The notes: generated by a model from the letters alone, not told the origin. A stretch of DNA of 35,980 nucleotides from JAGOUN01 sp040389005 (GCA_040389005.1 JAZKAS010000003.1:1-35980), one strand, 5' to 3'. Shown: positions 23,754 to 32,592, numbered from the stretch's first letter. Numbers and translations: made by a program.

Positions 23754-25004
23754 TTGTTTTTTATACTTGGAAAAAAATATGAGAAAAATGAGTATTCTAT
23801 GATTAGATCACAGCGAGCGCAGTCAAAAGCAACTACCATGCAATATACGAAACGTTGGCAAGCAGCAGATGGCTGTAATTCTCATACTTACTACGGTACT
23901 CCCGTCGATGAAGTTGAACTTAACCAATTAATGTTTCTGGATGGTCGTTATGAAAGTGCTGAAGAATTAAAGACTTTTATTCAGCATCAAATAGATAATA
24001 GTAAGTATATTTTTATGAATCCGGGGAGTGAACGTAGTCAAGTAAGCCGAGTTGCTTCTTATTCGAACGAGGCCATAAATTTAATTAGAAAACATCCTAC
24101 GTTGCGAGAGTTGATCAAGGATTACGAAGCACGTAAAACAGCATTTATATTGCCTGACATTTTTTATGATGAACTTCATCGTTATTTATTAGACATATAT
24201 GATTTAGGCTATAACGAAGATAAATCAGTATGGAATTTTGAAGAAAAAAATATTTCGCAAATGGAGAAAGTGTTTAATCGCGGCCTTGAATTTCAAGCTT
24301 TTATTGATGCTAATTTTTCTGACAGTGATAAGGAATTTTTGAGCGGAGAGATAATTATTATTCCAATTCAAGGTGGCGCACCTTATCACGAACGGCTTGA
24401 AGATGTGCTTCTTAGTCGAGGGAATTCAGAATGCATCCTCTTTAAGCAACTAGTCTTATGGAAAATGCTTGATGAAAAGCGCTCAGATATTAGTTTGCCG
24501 GAAGCGTTATGGCAGGATGCTCGAAACAGAGAGGTGATTTTTACTAATCATCAATTTACGATAACACAAAATGATGAGCCTCTGGAGGCGTTGCGCATGA
24601 TAGTTCTTGGAGGTACGCTTGAACAAGATTCCGCGCATGCAAGTGCGCTAGTCGACCGTATTTTATCGGTTGCCGCCAATAATGAAAATAGATACGAAGC
24701 AGCGAAACGAGAGATCGATGAACTACATACGCAGCTTTATAGACTACAAGAATTAAGTATTCGCGACAGTAAAATTGGCTTTTTTCAAGGTGTAAATGAT
24801 ATAGTAGAACGCGCGGAACCAGCATTTAAAGCAGGGCTTTATCATTATGCGTCAACAACCTCATTGGCGCGACAGGGGGTGATGAGTGAAAATACCGAAT
24901 TGGCGAAAACCTTCAGACGGTATGCCGGTTCGCATTATGGCTTTTTAAGTAATCCTAGCGATTCAATTATCAAATACCGTGGGTATTCGCCTAACATTAA
25001 ATAA
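23754..25004 (+). CDS. Unknown soluble protein, possible effector
   Basis: I do not recognise this protein of 416 residues. It begins at TTG 23754, which has a ggag Shine-Dalgarno 7 bases upstream; ATG 23799 (MIRSQRAQSK...) is an alternative start giving 401 residues. No signal peptide or membrane helix is seen. The middle is mixed alpha/beta (EIIIIPIQGGAPYHERLEDVL), residues about 305-345 look coiled-coil-like (ENRYEAAKREIDELHTQLYRLQEL), and the tail is SDSIIKYRGYSPNIK. It lies between the pseudopilin scar and the MFS gene, and meets the latter end to end with no gap (convergent stops at 25004/25005). Confidence 0.6.
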   Translation: MFFILGKKYEKNEYSMIRSQRAQSKATTMQYTKRWQAADGCNSHTYYGTPVDEVELNQLMFLDGRYESAEELKTFIQHQIDNSKYIFMNPGSERSQVSRVASYSNEAINLIRKHPTLRELIKDYEARKTAFILPDIFYDELHRYLLDIYDLGYNEDKSVWNFEEKNISQMEKVFNRGLEFQAFIDANFSDSDKEFLSGEIIIIPIQGGAPYHERLEDVLLSRGNSECILFKQLVLWKMLDEKRSDISLPEALWQDARNREVIFTNHQFTITQNDEPLEALRMIVLGGTLEQDSAHASALVDRILSVAANNENRYEAAKREIDELHTQLYRLQELSIRDSKIGFFQGVNDIVERAEPAFKAGLYHYASTTSLARQGVMSENTELAKTFRRYAGSHYGFLSNPSDSIIKYRGYSPNIK

Positions 25005-26243
25005 TTAGTAAACAGCATTGGTTTTCCCTGTAGGCTTTAACCATTTATTTAAATAGCTTAATGCTAAGACAACTCCGAATGGTGCAATAATCAGAGGTAA
25101 AATGCTGTGAAGCGCAATCAAGCCGCCTCCGAGTAAACCTGTGACTGTCCATATCAATGCGGCATTTAAATAACACGCACCCATGGCTTGACCTTGTTGA
25201 TGCGGATAGCGATTTGAATACATCGTCGAAAGCACGCCAAAGGCAATCACATCTCCTGTCGCTGCTGGTACGCTACTTAACCAAATCAACCAAGAAACAT
25301 GTATATAAAAAGCAATCACAATTAAAATGCCACCGAGACATTGTAATAATAATCCGATTTTTAAACACGAAAAAAGATTGAAGCGATCACGCAATAAGCG
25401 AATGCCTAATGAGCTGCCGAGTGTGACCCAAAATGCCATCATACCGACAAATAATCCAATCGTACCTGCTGAAAACTGATTAGTGAGTTTTAATGCGGCA
25501 GGTACATATTGATAATAGAGGCTCCACGTGAATTGTCCGCAAGCAAGTAACGCAGCTAAACCTAACGTTTCTTTAAATAAAAATACGCTGCCAAACATTA
25601 AACGCAATGAAAGTGTTTTATGAGGTGTGACTAATGTTTCTTTAAAAAAGAAACAACAAATTAAAATTCCAATCGCACTTAAAATTGCTGAAAGAAGAAA
25701 CGGTGCTGTAAAATTAATTTGCGCAAAATAAAGCTGTGCACAATAGCCGCCAATAATAGGCCCTAGAAAAGCACCAAAAGCAATCATGCTTTGTAAATAA
25801 CCCATGGTTGAGAATTTATTTTTTCCGGTTTCAATATCGCCGACAACCGCTTGAGCGAGGGGGTTAGTGCGGCAAAATAATCCCTGGACAAACACACCAA
25901 AAATAAATAAATAAATCGATGAAGATAAAATAGCTGCACTGGTAATCAAGCCGGCGACCATTGTGCCCGATAATGAAATCATTAATAGTTTTTTGCGACC
26001 ATAAAAATCGGACAAGCAGCTTAAAACTGGCGCGGCAATAAAGGTTGCAATGCTAGGAATCGCCATACAAATTCCATACCAATAACTTCGTGTGATGTGT
26101 GAAGTATCGCTTGCGAGTAAATGGGAGTGTAAATCAAAAAATACGAGTGCAAATAATGGAAAAATAATACGTTCGCTGGCGTTGCCGAAGATCATCATGG
26201 TCAATAGGGCAATCAGGTTACGAGGAAGGTTCAGTTTTTTCAT
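25005..26243 (-). CDS. MFS transporter (drug/metabolite efflux type)
   Basis: A 412-residue protein with 12 predicted membrane segments. The major facilitator motif A lies between helices 2 and 3 (LSDFYGRKKLLM), and a motif C-like GAFLGPIIGGYC follows in helix 5. It belongs to the TetA/DHA1-like branch by pattern; the substrate is unknown. Residues about 355-400 (ALIWTVTGLLGGGLIALHSILPLIIAP) are repeated in diverged form in the fragment at 23058. It converges with the 416-residue gene and is divergent from aroE, with 283 bases between. Confidence 0.85.
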   Translation of the reverse strand: MKKLNLPRNLIALLTMMIFGNASERIIFPLFALVFFDLHSHLLASDTSHITRSYWYGICMAIPSIATFIAAPVLSCLSDFYGRKKLLMISLSGTMVAGLITSAAILSSSIYLFIFGVFVQGLFCRTNPLAQAVVGDIETGKNKFSTMGYLQSMIAFGAFLGPIIGGYCAQLYFAQINFTAPFLLSAILSAIGILICCFFFKETLVTPHKTLSLRLMFGSVFLFKETLGLAALLACGQFTWSLYYQYVPAALKLTNQFSAGTIGLFVGMMAFWVTLGSSLGIRLLRDRFNLFSCLKIGLLLQCLGGILIVIAFYIHVSWLIWLSSVPAATGDVIAFGVLSTMYSNRYPHQQGQAMGACYLNAALIWTVTGLLGGGLIALHSILPLIIAPFGVVLALSYLNKWLKPTGKTNAVY

Positions 26244-26449
26244 ATTTTCCCCTGAGTTTTATGCGGCGACCGGCATTCTCTCAGATTAAATCATGGCTTG
26301 CAAATTTAGGTAATCTCAAGAACTATCTTCTTTTGCGTAAAGTAATTCGATGCGCTGTTTGATTTAAATAATTCAAGCGCGACGTTTGGTTTAGTAAATA
26401 ATCAATCTAATGGAAAATTGAACACGGCTTTGAAAAAGGGGTGATTTGG

Positions 26450-26521
26450 ATGATGCAAATGGTTGCTTTAAGTGTCAATCGAGTGCTGTTAAAATTTGGC
26501 TATATTATTAAGGAAGAATAA
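26450..26521 (+). CDS. Possible 23-codon upstream ORF before aroE
   Basis: ATG 26450 follows a gggg Shine-Dalgarno-like run by about 8 bases and encodes MMQMVALSVNRVLLKFGYII plus KEE, stopping 5 bases before the aroE ATG. The aroE ribosome site (aggaaga) lies inside its end, so it could couple translation. It has no run of aromatic codons, so classic attenuation is unlikely. Chance ORF is quite possible. Confidence 0.25.
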   Translation: MMQMVALSVNRVLLKFGYIIKEE

Positions 26522-26526
26522 AGTTC

Positions 26527-27348
26527 ATGAAACATTTCGCCGTTATCGGTAACCCCATCGCTCATAGCTTATCACCTCAAATTCATCATGCTTTTGCTGA
26601 ACAATGTGGCATAGAGCTTCATTATGATAAAATTTGCGTAGAAACAGAGGGTGATATTTTTGAAAATTTTGTGCGTGATTTTTTTAAGCAAGGCGGTGCA
26701 GGTTTAAATATAACTTTGCCGTTTAAGCAACGTGCTTTTGAATTAGCAGATCAATTGACTGAGCGGGCGCAATTAGCCGGTGCGGTCAATACGTTGATTT
26801 CGTTTTCGCCTACAGAAATTTTAGGCGATAACACCGATGGCGTTGGTCTAATTCAAGATTTAACTATTAATCAAAAACAGTCGCTTTCTGGAAAGAGTAT
26901 CTTAATTTTGGGATCCGGTGGCGCAACCAAAGGTATTTTACCTACATTGCTAGCAGAGCATCCTAAAAAGGTTATTGTTGCTAGTCGAAATCCAGGCGGT
27001 TGGAATGCAACATCCTCTATCGAAGTGTTACCTCAGCCTAGGTTGGGGTCCAGTCTGTCTTATGATCATCTATCAGAACCTTTTGATCTCATTATTAACG
27101 CAACTCCTCTCAGTTTATTGAATCAATTACCTCTCATTACTCCTGCCATCTTGCATCCAGACAGCTTTTGTTATGATCTTGCATATCATAAAAGCCGTGA
27201 AACCGCCTTCACGCGTTGGGCAAAAGAACAAGGGGTCAGAAGCTGTGACGGCTTGGGGATGCTTATCGGCCAAGCCGCGGAAGCGTTTTATCAATGGCAT
27301 CATATTCGACCCAAAATTGTTCATTTTAAGGACGAATTTCTGAAGTAA
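26527..27348 (+). CDS. aroE: Shikimate dehydrogenase (NADP+)
   Basis: Catalyses 3-dehydroshikimate to shikimate in aromatic amino acid synthesis. The 273-residue protein is of normal length. Its N-terminal substrate domain opens FAVIGNPIAHSLSPQIHHAF with the Ser-Leu-Ser motif, followed by NITLPFKQRA (catalytic Lys) and AGAVNTL; GDNTDGVGLIQDL carries the catalytic Asp. The Rossmann motif is ILILGSGGATKGILP. INATPLSL and DGLGMLIGQAAEAFYQW complete the family signature. NADP preference is suggested by ASRNP after the second strand. The Shine-Dalgarno agga is about 12 bases upstream of the ATG. Confidence 0.97.
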   Translation: MKHFAVIGNPIAHSLSPQIHHAFAEQCGIELHYDKICVETEGDIFENFVRDFFKQGGAGLNITLPFKQRAFELADQLTERAQLAGAVNTLISFSPTEILGDNTDGVGLIQDLTINQKQSLSGKSILILGSGGATKGILPTLLAEHPKKVIVASRNPGGWNATSSIEVLPQPRLGSSLSYDHLSEPFDLIINATPLSLLNQLPLITPAILHPDSFCYDLAYHKSRETAFTRWAKEQGVRSCDGLGMLIGQAAEAFYQWHHIRPKIVHFKDEFLK

Positions 27349-27359
27349 TTCGTTTTATT

Positions 27360-27370
27360 TGTGCTACACT
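27360..27370 (+). promoter_or_regulatory. Shared promoter-like motif, copy 2
   Basis: TGTGCTACACT, ending 33 bases before the ATG at 27404. It differs by one base from the copies at 20678 and 28028. Confidence 0.55.
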
Positions 27371-27403
27371 TAAAATAATAATAATAACAACAGTGAGTGG
27401 TTT

Positions 27404-27985
27404 ATGCTTCATAGCGAATCCTCTTCTTATGAACTAAAGCTTGGTATTTTTCGTCCTATACACGAATATTTTAAGCAGCAGTATGATAGACAGTCTTATC
27501 CTCTTGGCTTTGACCCTAGCAGTGATGTTCGAGAGTGCGCACAACATTTCTGGGAGGTGTTAAGGCAATATATAGCGGCCGTGCCCTATCCAAAAAGTGA
27601 AATAAATACGAGTTTAAAAGAATACAACGATTTATTTCAAAATTTGTATTTAAACAATATTCTAACCATAGAAACGGTTAATCGCTACCTTAGTGAGTTA
27701 TTCAATAAAATAATAACACTTAGGAGTGCAGAGAGAGGTTTTTATCTTTGGTTTATAGGGCGCATGGGTTTGCCATCTTTTTTGATAAATAATACTTTGT
27801 CAGCACAGCAATTAAGTGCAATTCCAACTAGTTTCTTGTCAGAAGCGCAAGGCGTAATAGCTGCCCGCTGTTCACAAGGTGGGGCATTCAGTAGCGGACA
27901 AAACCGAAGGACAGTCCTGTGTTCATATGCTGCAGCAGATAACGATGATTATACGAATCATCCGTTTGCAAAGCTAGGCAGGTAA
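27404..27985 (+). CDS. Unknown protein, paralogue of the N-terminal domain of the next gene
   Basis: A 193-residue protein I do not recognise. Residues about 12-150 align with residues 10-140 of the protein at 28064: IHEYFKQQY / IHHYFLTKY, CAQHFWEVLRQY / YAQYFWDFLNHC, LYLNNILTIETVNRYLSELF / LIKNNITLVEINHYCAQLIF, GFYLWFIGRMGLPSFLINN / GFYRWFLVQIALPFFINN. After this domain it has a short Ser/Gly/Arg-rich tail and stops, where the neighbour continues for about 330 residues. It may be a shortened duplicate. No signal peptide is seen. Effector-like, not proven. Confidence 0.6.
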   Translation: MLHSESSSYELKLGIFRPIHEYFKQQYDRQSYPLGFDPSSDVRECAQHFWEVLRQYIAAVPYPKSEINTSLKEYNDLFQNLYLNNILTIETVNRYLSELFNKIITLRSAERGFYLWFIGRMGLPSFLINNTLSAQQLSAIPTSFLSEAQGVIAARCSQGGAFSSGQNRRTVLCSYAAADNDDYTNHPFAKLGR

Positions 27986-28027
27986 CCCATGATGCAAAAA
28001 CACTAAAGTAATACTAAGCAGAATTTT

Positions 28028-28038
28028 TGTACTACACT
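28028..28038 (+). promoter_or_regulatory. Shared promoter-like motif, copy 3
   Basis: TGTACTACACT, ending 25 bases before the ATG at 28064. It is followed by an A-rich stretch, as at 27360. Confidence 0.55.
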
Positions 28039-28063
28039 ATAATAAAAAAATAAGTGATTTTTT

Positions 28064-29485
28064 ATGCTTTCTCCAGATGAACCAAAGTTCAATAAATTTT
28101 CTTCTATACATCACTATTTTCTTACAAAGTATCAAGCGCAGCCCTCTGACACAAATATGCAAACCTACGCGCAATATTTTTGGGATTTTTTAAATCACTG
28201 TTTAATTGAAAATAAATTCAAACATAACCAGAAGACTATAGAAACCGAATTTGGTGAAATATTAGTAGAGTTGATAAAAAATAATATCACCTTGGTGGAG
28301 ATTAATCACTATTGTGCGCAGCTAATATTTGAAAGTGCAAAAGCATCTTCCCCTGAAGAAATAGGATTTTATCGCTGGTTTTTGGTGCAAATAGCGTTAC
28401 CTTTTTTTATTAATAATTTTAAATTATCTGACCGAGAATTTCGTCGCTTTAGCTATAAACTCCCGAAGTTTTTAGTAGAAGGGCAGCGAAACATGCCTGA
28501 AACTTTATTGTTTTTTTTATCTAAAAAGAATTTTTTAGGCTCTATTAATAGATTGATTAAGTTTGTTAAAGATTTAAATTTAAGCGATGATAGCGGTGTT
28601 TATTATCAAATTTCCTGTATTTTAAACAGTTTGCTGCATTCTGAGGTTAATCAACAAACAGTTCAACTTGAAGCTTTGATTTTGCAAAGATTATTATTCT
28701 CTCAATTTTCTTTTGCTCGGGATTTGTCTGAGCAAACTATTCTAGCAAAACATGATAATTTTGCACTTATGTCACATCTATTTTGTTCAAATTTTTTATT
28801 AAAACTACTGTTGTGCGCGCATGTAAGGCCTCCCTATATCCATGTAGATTACAATCTGGTTTTTAATTTATTGACAAAAGCAATGAAAAAAAATCCAACT
28901 TTGTGTTGTCAATTTAATGCTATGCTTCGGAAAAATATAAACTTTCTTTATAAGCCAGATAAGCCCGAGTTAGTTGGCATTGATTTTTTAAGTTTATCAC
29001 ATGATGCTTTTGTACAATATTTCGCAATACTTGACCATTCTAGTCTTAGGCTGCTTTGTGAATATGAGGGCTTTGGTATTGCATTGGAAAAAATAGATAC
29101 GTGTAAAAAACCACAAAATTTTATTAGGCAAAGTTACTTGTCAGTTTTTGTTATCGACTTCACGAATTGCGTAGAACAAGAAGATAATAATGAAAAAAAG
29201 AAGTTCTTTGATCGCTGTTGCGAATCGATCAATGCTATTAGGCAAATACAAGATAAGACAATTGCGCGCACTCTTTTGATGTATCTTCAATTTAAAAAGG
29301 AGTTTTACGCTGAGGATGAGGTGTTGCTAAATTTTGCTAATATATTTGAGTCGCGTTTAATATCATTAGTAAATGAGCCTGAAATAACTGATTTTTATAC
29401 AAAAAAATCGCATGTTTTTAGTTTCTCAAACGCAATTCCCAACAGAAGAACCTGTCAAAGTGATAGCGCGCTAAAGCTAAAATAG
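28064..29485 (+). CDS. Unknown helical protein, paralogue of the preceding gene with a long C-terminal extension
   Basis: A 473-residue protein I do not recognise. Residues about 10-140 form the domain shared with the gene at 27404 (IHHYFLTKY, YAQYFWDFL, NNITLVEINHYCAQLIF, GFYRWFLVQIALPFFINN). The rest is helix-rich with many Phe, Leu and Lys residues and no catalytic motif visible. It is strongly AT-rich and has no signal peptide or membrane helix. The tail (SNAIPNRRTCQSDSALKLK) is polar. It ends 4 bases from the convergent trpS stop. A tandem duplication followed by truncation or extension explains the pair. The role is unknown. Confidence 0.6.
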   Translation: MLSPDEPKFNKFSSIHHYFLTKYQAQPSDTNMQTYAQYFWDFLNHCLIENKFKHNQKTIETEFGEILVELIKNNITLVEINHYCAQLIFESAKASSPEEIGFYRWFLVQIALPFFINNFKLSDREFRRFSYKLPKFLVEGQRNMPETLLFFLSKKNFLGSINRLIKFVKDLNLSDDSGVYYQISCILNSLLHSEVNQQTVQLEALILQRLLFSQFSFARDLSEQTILAKHDNFALMSHLFCSNFLLKLLLCAHVRPPYIHVDYNLVFNLLTKAMKKNPTLCCQFNAMLRKNINFLYKPDKPELVGIDFLSLSHDAFVQYFAILDHSSLRLLCEYEGFGIALEKIDTCKKPQNFIRQSYLSVFVIDFTNCVEQEDNNEKKKFFDRCCESINAIRQIQDKTIARTLLMYLQFKKEFYAEDEVLLNFANIFESRLISLVNEPEITDFYTKKSHVFSFSNAIPNRRTCQSDSALKLK

Positions 29486-29489
29486 TATT

Positions 29490-30560
29490 TTAAAAATTCT
29501 GCTTCATTGCTTTTTTAGCCAAGGCTAAAGTAATCTCAGCCTGCGCATTTGCTTTGGCATTACCTTCTCGTAAAATACGCAAGACTTCGCCAGGATCTTT
29601 TTCATACTGTGCGCGTCGTTCTCGCATCGGAGAAATGAGTTCTACCAGCACTTCAATCAATTTTTTCTTGCACGCCACATCGCCGATTTGGCCAGCGCGA
29701 TACAGTTGTTTGGTGTCTTCGACCCATTTTGTATCAGGGTTAAATGTATCATGGAAAATCCACAGCGGATTATTTTCTGTCGTGCCGGGATCGGTGGGCT
29801 TTAAACGATTCGGGTCGGTATACATTTTCATAACTTTTTGTTGAATCGCATCGTTACTATCTGAAAGTAAAATGGAGTTACCTAATGATTTACTCATTTT
29901 TAACAATTTGCCTTCGGCATTCGGCGCGCCAGTGCCAATCAAACGCTTTGTGCGTCCAGATAATGTTTTTGTTAAAGGAAACAATCCGCCGGCTTTAATG
30001 TAATTTTCGTCTAGGGTATGAGAATCTACGCCGCAATACATCTGATTAAATTTGCGGGCAACAAAACGCGTTAATTCTAAGTGAGGATTTTGATCTTCGC
30101 CCACAGGAACAATATCCGGTCTGAACGTTAAAATGTCGGCGACCATTCCAATAGGATAAAGTAAAAAACCAAACGGATAACTGTCGCCTAAATCTTTGTC
30201 ACGAATTTCATCTTTGATAGTGGGGTTGCGCATGAGTTCGCCATAAGGCACAAGCATGCTGAAAAAATAAGTGAGTTCTGAAACAGCAGAAATTTCTGAT
30301 TGAATGAAAATCGTACTTTTTTTGGGGTCAATACCTACACCCAAATAATCCAAAACAATATCAAGTGTATTTTGACGGATTTCTTCAGGGTGTGCGGCGC
30401 GCGTTGTAAAAGCATGAATGTTAGCGACAAAAAAATAACAATCATAGTCGTCTTGTAATTTAACACGATTTTCGACAGAACCGACCCAGTGGCCTAAATG
30501 TAATTTTCCTGTTGGTGTATCACCGCTTAATACGCGAGGACGAGAATCTATTGCGCTCAT
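29490..30560 (-). CDS. trpS: Tryptophan--tRNA ligase
   Basis: Charges tRNA-Trp. From ATG 30560 the protein is 356 residues (MSAIDSRPRVLSGDTPTGKLHLGHWVGS), with the class I HIGH-type motif (here PTGKLHLGHW) and the KMSKS loop exact (KLLKMSKSLGNSILLSD). The earlier in-frame ATG at 30617 would overlap the permease gene; ATG 30560, one base after the permease stop and with a gaagg Shine-Dalgarno, is preferred. GEDQNPHLELTRFVARKFN is typical of TrpS. It is co-oriented with the permease and probably co-transcribed. Confidence 0.95.
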   Translation of the reverse strand: MSAIDSRPRVLSGDTPTGKLHLGHWVGSVENRVKLQDDYDCYFFVANIHAFTTRAAHPEEIRQNTLDIVLDYLGVGIDPKKSTIFIQSEISAVSELTYFFSMLVPYGELMRNPTIKDEIRDKDLGDSYPFGFLLYPIGMVADILTFRPDIVPVGEDQNPHLELTRFVARKFNQMYCGVDSHTLDENYIKAGGLFPLTKTLSGRTKRLIGTGAPNAEGKLLKMSKSLGNSILLSDSNDAIQQKVMKMYTDPNRLKPTDPGTTENNPLWIFHDTFNPDTKWVEDTKQLYRAGQIGDVACKKKLIEVLVELISPMRERRAQYEKDPGEVLRILREGNAKANAQAEITLALAKKAMKQNF

Positions 30561-30561
30561 G

Positions 30562-31893
30562 TTATGCCTTCTTTTTTCGATACCAAATAAAATAAACCGG
30601 AACGCCGCTGACGACAAATAACGTCGCTACGCCAATAATATTGAATGATGTTTCGCTTAAAATCCATAAACAAAATGCGCCACCGATGAGTGTATAGATC
30701 CAGTGATACCAGCGCGCTTTCTTTTTGATGAGTATTTTAATATAAGCAACCGTGCACATGAGATAAATAAATAAAAATGCGGTGACTGAATAATCAATAA
30801 TCGTCGCAATTTGTTTGGCAAGTGAGTGATGCAGCATTAAGCATAAAAAGGGCAGAATGCCTATCGCGCTAATAAGTAAGCCAACAATGGGTGCATGATT
30901 CTTATTGGTTTTTCTGAAATAAGCGGGCAGCAAACGATCTTCTGCTAATCCCAATGCAATTTGTCCGCTAGCGAGCATCCACGCGTTGAGTGTGCCGATA
31001 CAAATGATAGATGCAATCACGGCAATGATTAAATGCCATTCTCCGCCAAACATAGTATTCGTAGCATCGATGTAAGGGGCTTTAGAGCGGCTAAGAACAT
31101 CTGCGGGCATTAATCCCATAATACCGACGCTATTAATCAAATACAGAACCGCGGCGCATGCTGTACCCAAAATAATGGCTTTGGGAATCGTGCGCTCTGG
31201 GTGAATGACGGAACCGGCTGAAGTTGTTGCAGATTCCAAGCCAATAAATCCCCACAAGGTGAGTAAAGTGACTTGCGCTAAGGTCGTTTGCAAGGGTTGT
31301 TGTATGATTTCTTGTTGCACCACGAAATGATGCGTATCAAAATACCAAAATGCTGCAACAGGCAAAATGAAAAGTGGTAGAGTTTTCAGAAGAGTTAATA
31401 CAAAACCAGCACGACCCGCTAGATGAATCCCTTTTAGGTTAACCCAAGTAATCGTCAGCAGTAAAATAACCTCCAGAGCTAAATACGTGATAGGAGGTTG
31501 GTCGCCAATAAATGGGCTGAGATAGCCAATGCTTGCAATGACAACAGCTGTGGTGCTAAACCAAGAAATGACCCAATAGGTCCAACCGGTAAAAAAAGCA
31601 GCGGTATTGCCAAAAGTTGCGTGAACATACGCGTGTGGTCCACCTGTTTTAGGGAAATGACGACATAAGCCGCCAAACACTAAAGCTAAGGAGATTGCAC
31701 CCAGTCCGGAAATAATCCAACCAGCGATGCTGTATAACCCAAAAGGCGCTAATGTAACCGGTAAAACTAAGATTCCAGAGCCAACTTGGCTGCTAATCAC
31801 AATGGCGAATACTGACCAAAAGCCGATTTTTTTTAACACAATAGATCTATCATTTTTGAATTTGCGGTAGCCTAACAACTTTGTTATCCTCAA
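30562..31893 (-). CDS. APC-family amino acid permease (AdiC/ArcD-like)
   Basis: A 443-residue inner-membrane protein with about 12 helices. The first helix has the SQVGSGILVLPVTLAPFG pattern (G-S-G-I substrate backbone site) and helix 6 has LLTLWGFIGLESAT, both typical of the basic amino acid/polyamine antiporter branch of the APC superfamily. PERTIPKAIILGT and LAEDRLLPAYFRKTNKNHAP are also family marks. The start is uncertain: TTG 31893 lacks a good Shine-Dalgarno and an internal GTG at 31839 (before LKKIGFWSVFAI) is possible. It is divergent from the IcmC/D-like gene by only about 30 bases and is followed by trpS with a 1-base gap. Confidence 0.85.
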   Translation of the reverse strand: MRITKLLGYRKFKNDRSIVLKKIGFWSVFAIVISSQVGSGILVLPVTLAPFGLYSIAGWIISGLGAISLALVFGGLCRHFPKTGGPHAYVHATFGNTAAFFTGWTYWVISWFSTTAVVIASIGYLSPFIGDQPPITYLALEVILLLTITWVNLKGIHLAGRAGFVLTLLKTLPLFILPVAAFWYFDTHHFVVQQEIIQQPLQTTLAQVTLLTLWGFIGLESATTSAGSVIHPERTIPKAIILGTACAAVLYLINSVGIMGLMPADVLSRSKAPYIDATNTMFGGEWHLIIAVIASIICIGTLNAWMLASGQIALGLAEDRLLPAYFRKTNKNHAPIVGLLISAIGILPFLCLMLHHSLAKQIATIIDYSVTAFLFIYLMCTVAYIKILIKKKARWYHWIYTLIGGAFCLWILSETSFNIIGVATLFVVSGVPVYFIWYRKKKA

Positions 31894-31924
31894 GCAATTA
31901 ACTCAGCAAAAAAGGAGAAAAATA

Positions 31925-32176
31925 ATGGGTAATAACCTGATGGGAGTATTTTCCAATCTCGGTTCTATGTTTTCTGGCATTTGTTTAGTGGTAGGAATAG
32001 GGTTAATTTTTGCTTCATTTGTTCAGTACCGTCAACATCGTGCTAATAAGCTATTAGTACCGATTAGCAAACCGATTTTTTTGTTGATTCTCGGCATTTT
32101 TTTAGCATGCATTCCTCTGTTAGGGCAGTATACGAAAGGAGGGCAGTTAGTGGCTCAAGTAGGGGCGGTAGAATGA
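31925..32176 (+). CDS. Small IcmC/IcmD (DotE/DotP)-like membrane protein
   Basis: An 83-residue protein with two membrane helices (about 14-34 and 50-66) and a basic loop, QYRQHRANKLLVPISKPIF. The pattern F-x-Q-H-R-x-N-...-P-I-x-x-P-I between two helices is characteristic of the small Dot/Icm inner-membrane proteins IcmC/DotE and IcmD/DotP and related T4SS proteins. A strong aaaggag Shine-Dalgarno precedes the ATG. The stop overlaps the next start (ATGA). No other dot/icm genes are near. The family match is by pattern only. Confidence 0.6.
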   Translation: MGNNLMGVFSNLGSMFSGICLVVGIGLIFASFVQYRQHRANKLLVPISKPIFLLILGIFLACIPLLGQYTKGGQLVAQVGAVE

Positions 32177-32592
32177 GTGTGAAAAATCGAATATTACCCG
32201 TGTTGCTTTTGACGGGCGTGCTTTTATCATTGAGTGGATGTGACAACAAACGCACTGAGGCATATTATTATACGCATCCAGAGACTTTAAAAACGTTTTT
32301 ACGCCAATGCCAAAGTGAGGGTGGAACGCCAGACACATTTAATGTCCCGTGTTCAGTGGCTTATAACGCTGCGGTACAAATGACACGCTTATCACAAGCT
32401 TTCATTAACAATCAGACAGATTTTGGTCAACGTATTTTACGCTCGCAAATACGTGTCGTGAATACAGAAAAGCAATTGGCTATTGCTGAAAAAGCACAGT
32501 TGCCAGTGGCAGAATTGAAAAAACAACTCGCAGCTGAAAAACAACATGTTGATAATTTGCGTGCGATTGTGGGATTGTTCATTCAGATCTAA
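32173..32592 (+). CDS. EexN-like lipoprotein
   Basis: From ATG 32173 (overlapping the previous stop by 4 bases) the protein is 139 residues, with a lipoprotein signal MSVKNRILPVLLLTGVLLSL and lipobox L-S-G-C (C23). An earlier in-frame ATG at 32107 would hide this signal and is rejected. The mature start EAYYYTHPETLKTFLRQCQ...VPCSVAYNAA resembles EexN entry-exclusion lipoproteins (V-x-x-Y-x-x-H-P...C...C...A). The second half is helical (EKQLAIAEKAQLPVAELKKQL). EexN proteins prevent redundant conjugative transfer; here the partner is an IcmC/D-like protein, so a T4SS-related role is plausible. Its stop overlaps that of rlmH, which converges. Confidence 0.6.
   Translation: MSVKNRILPVLLLTGVLLSLSGCDNKRTEAYYYTHPETLKTFLRQCQSEGGTPDTFNVPCSVAYNAAVQMTRLSQAFINNQTDFGQRILRSQIRVVNTEKQLAIAEKAQLPVAELKKQLAAEKQHVDNLRAIVGLFIQI

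Noticed and set aside
30561..30617. Longer trpS start at 30617
   Set aside because: Would overlap the permease end by 56 bases and add a non-conserved leader; ATG 30560 has the Shine-Dalgarno and begins the conserved region.
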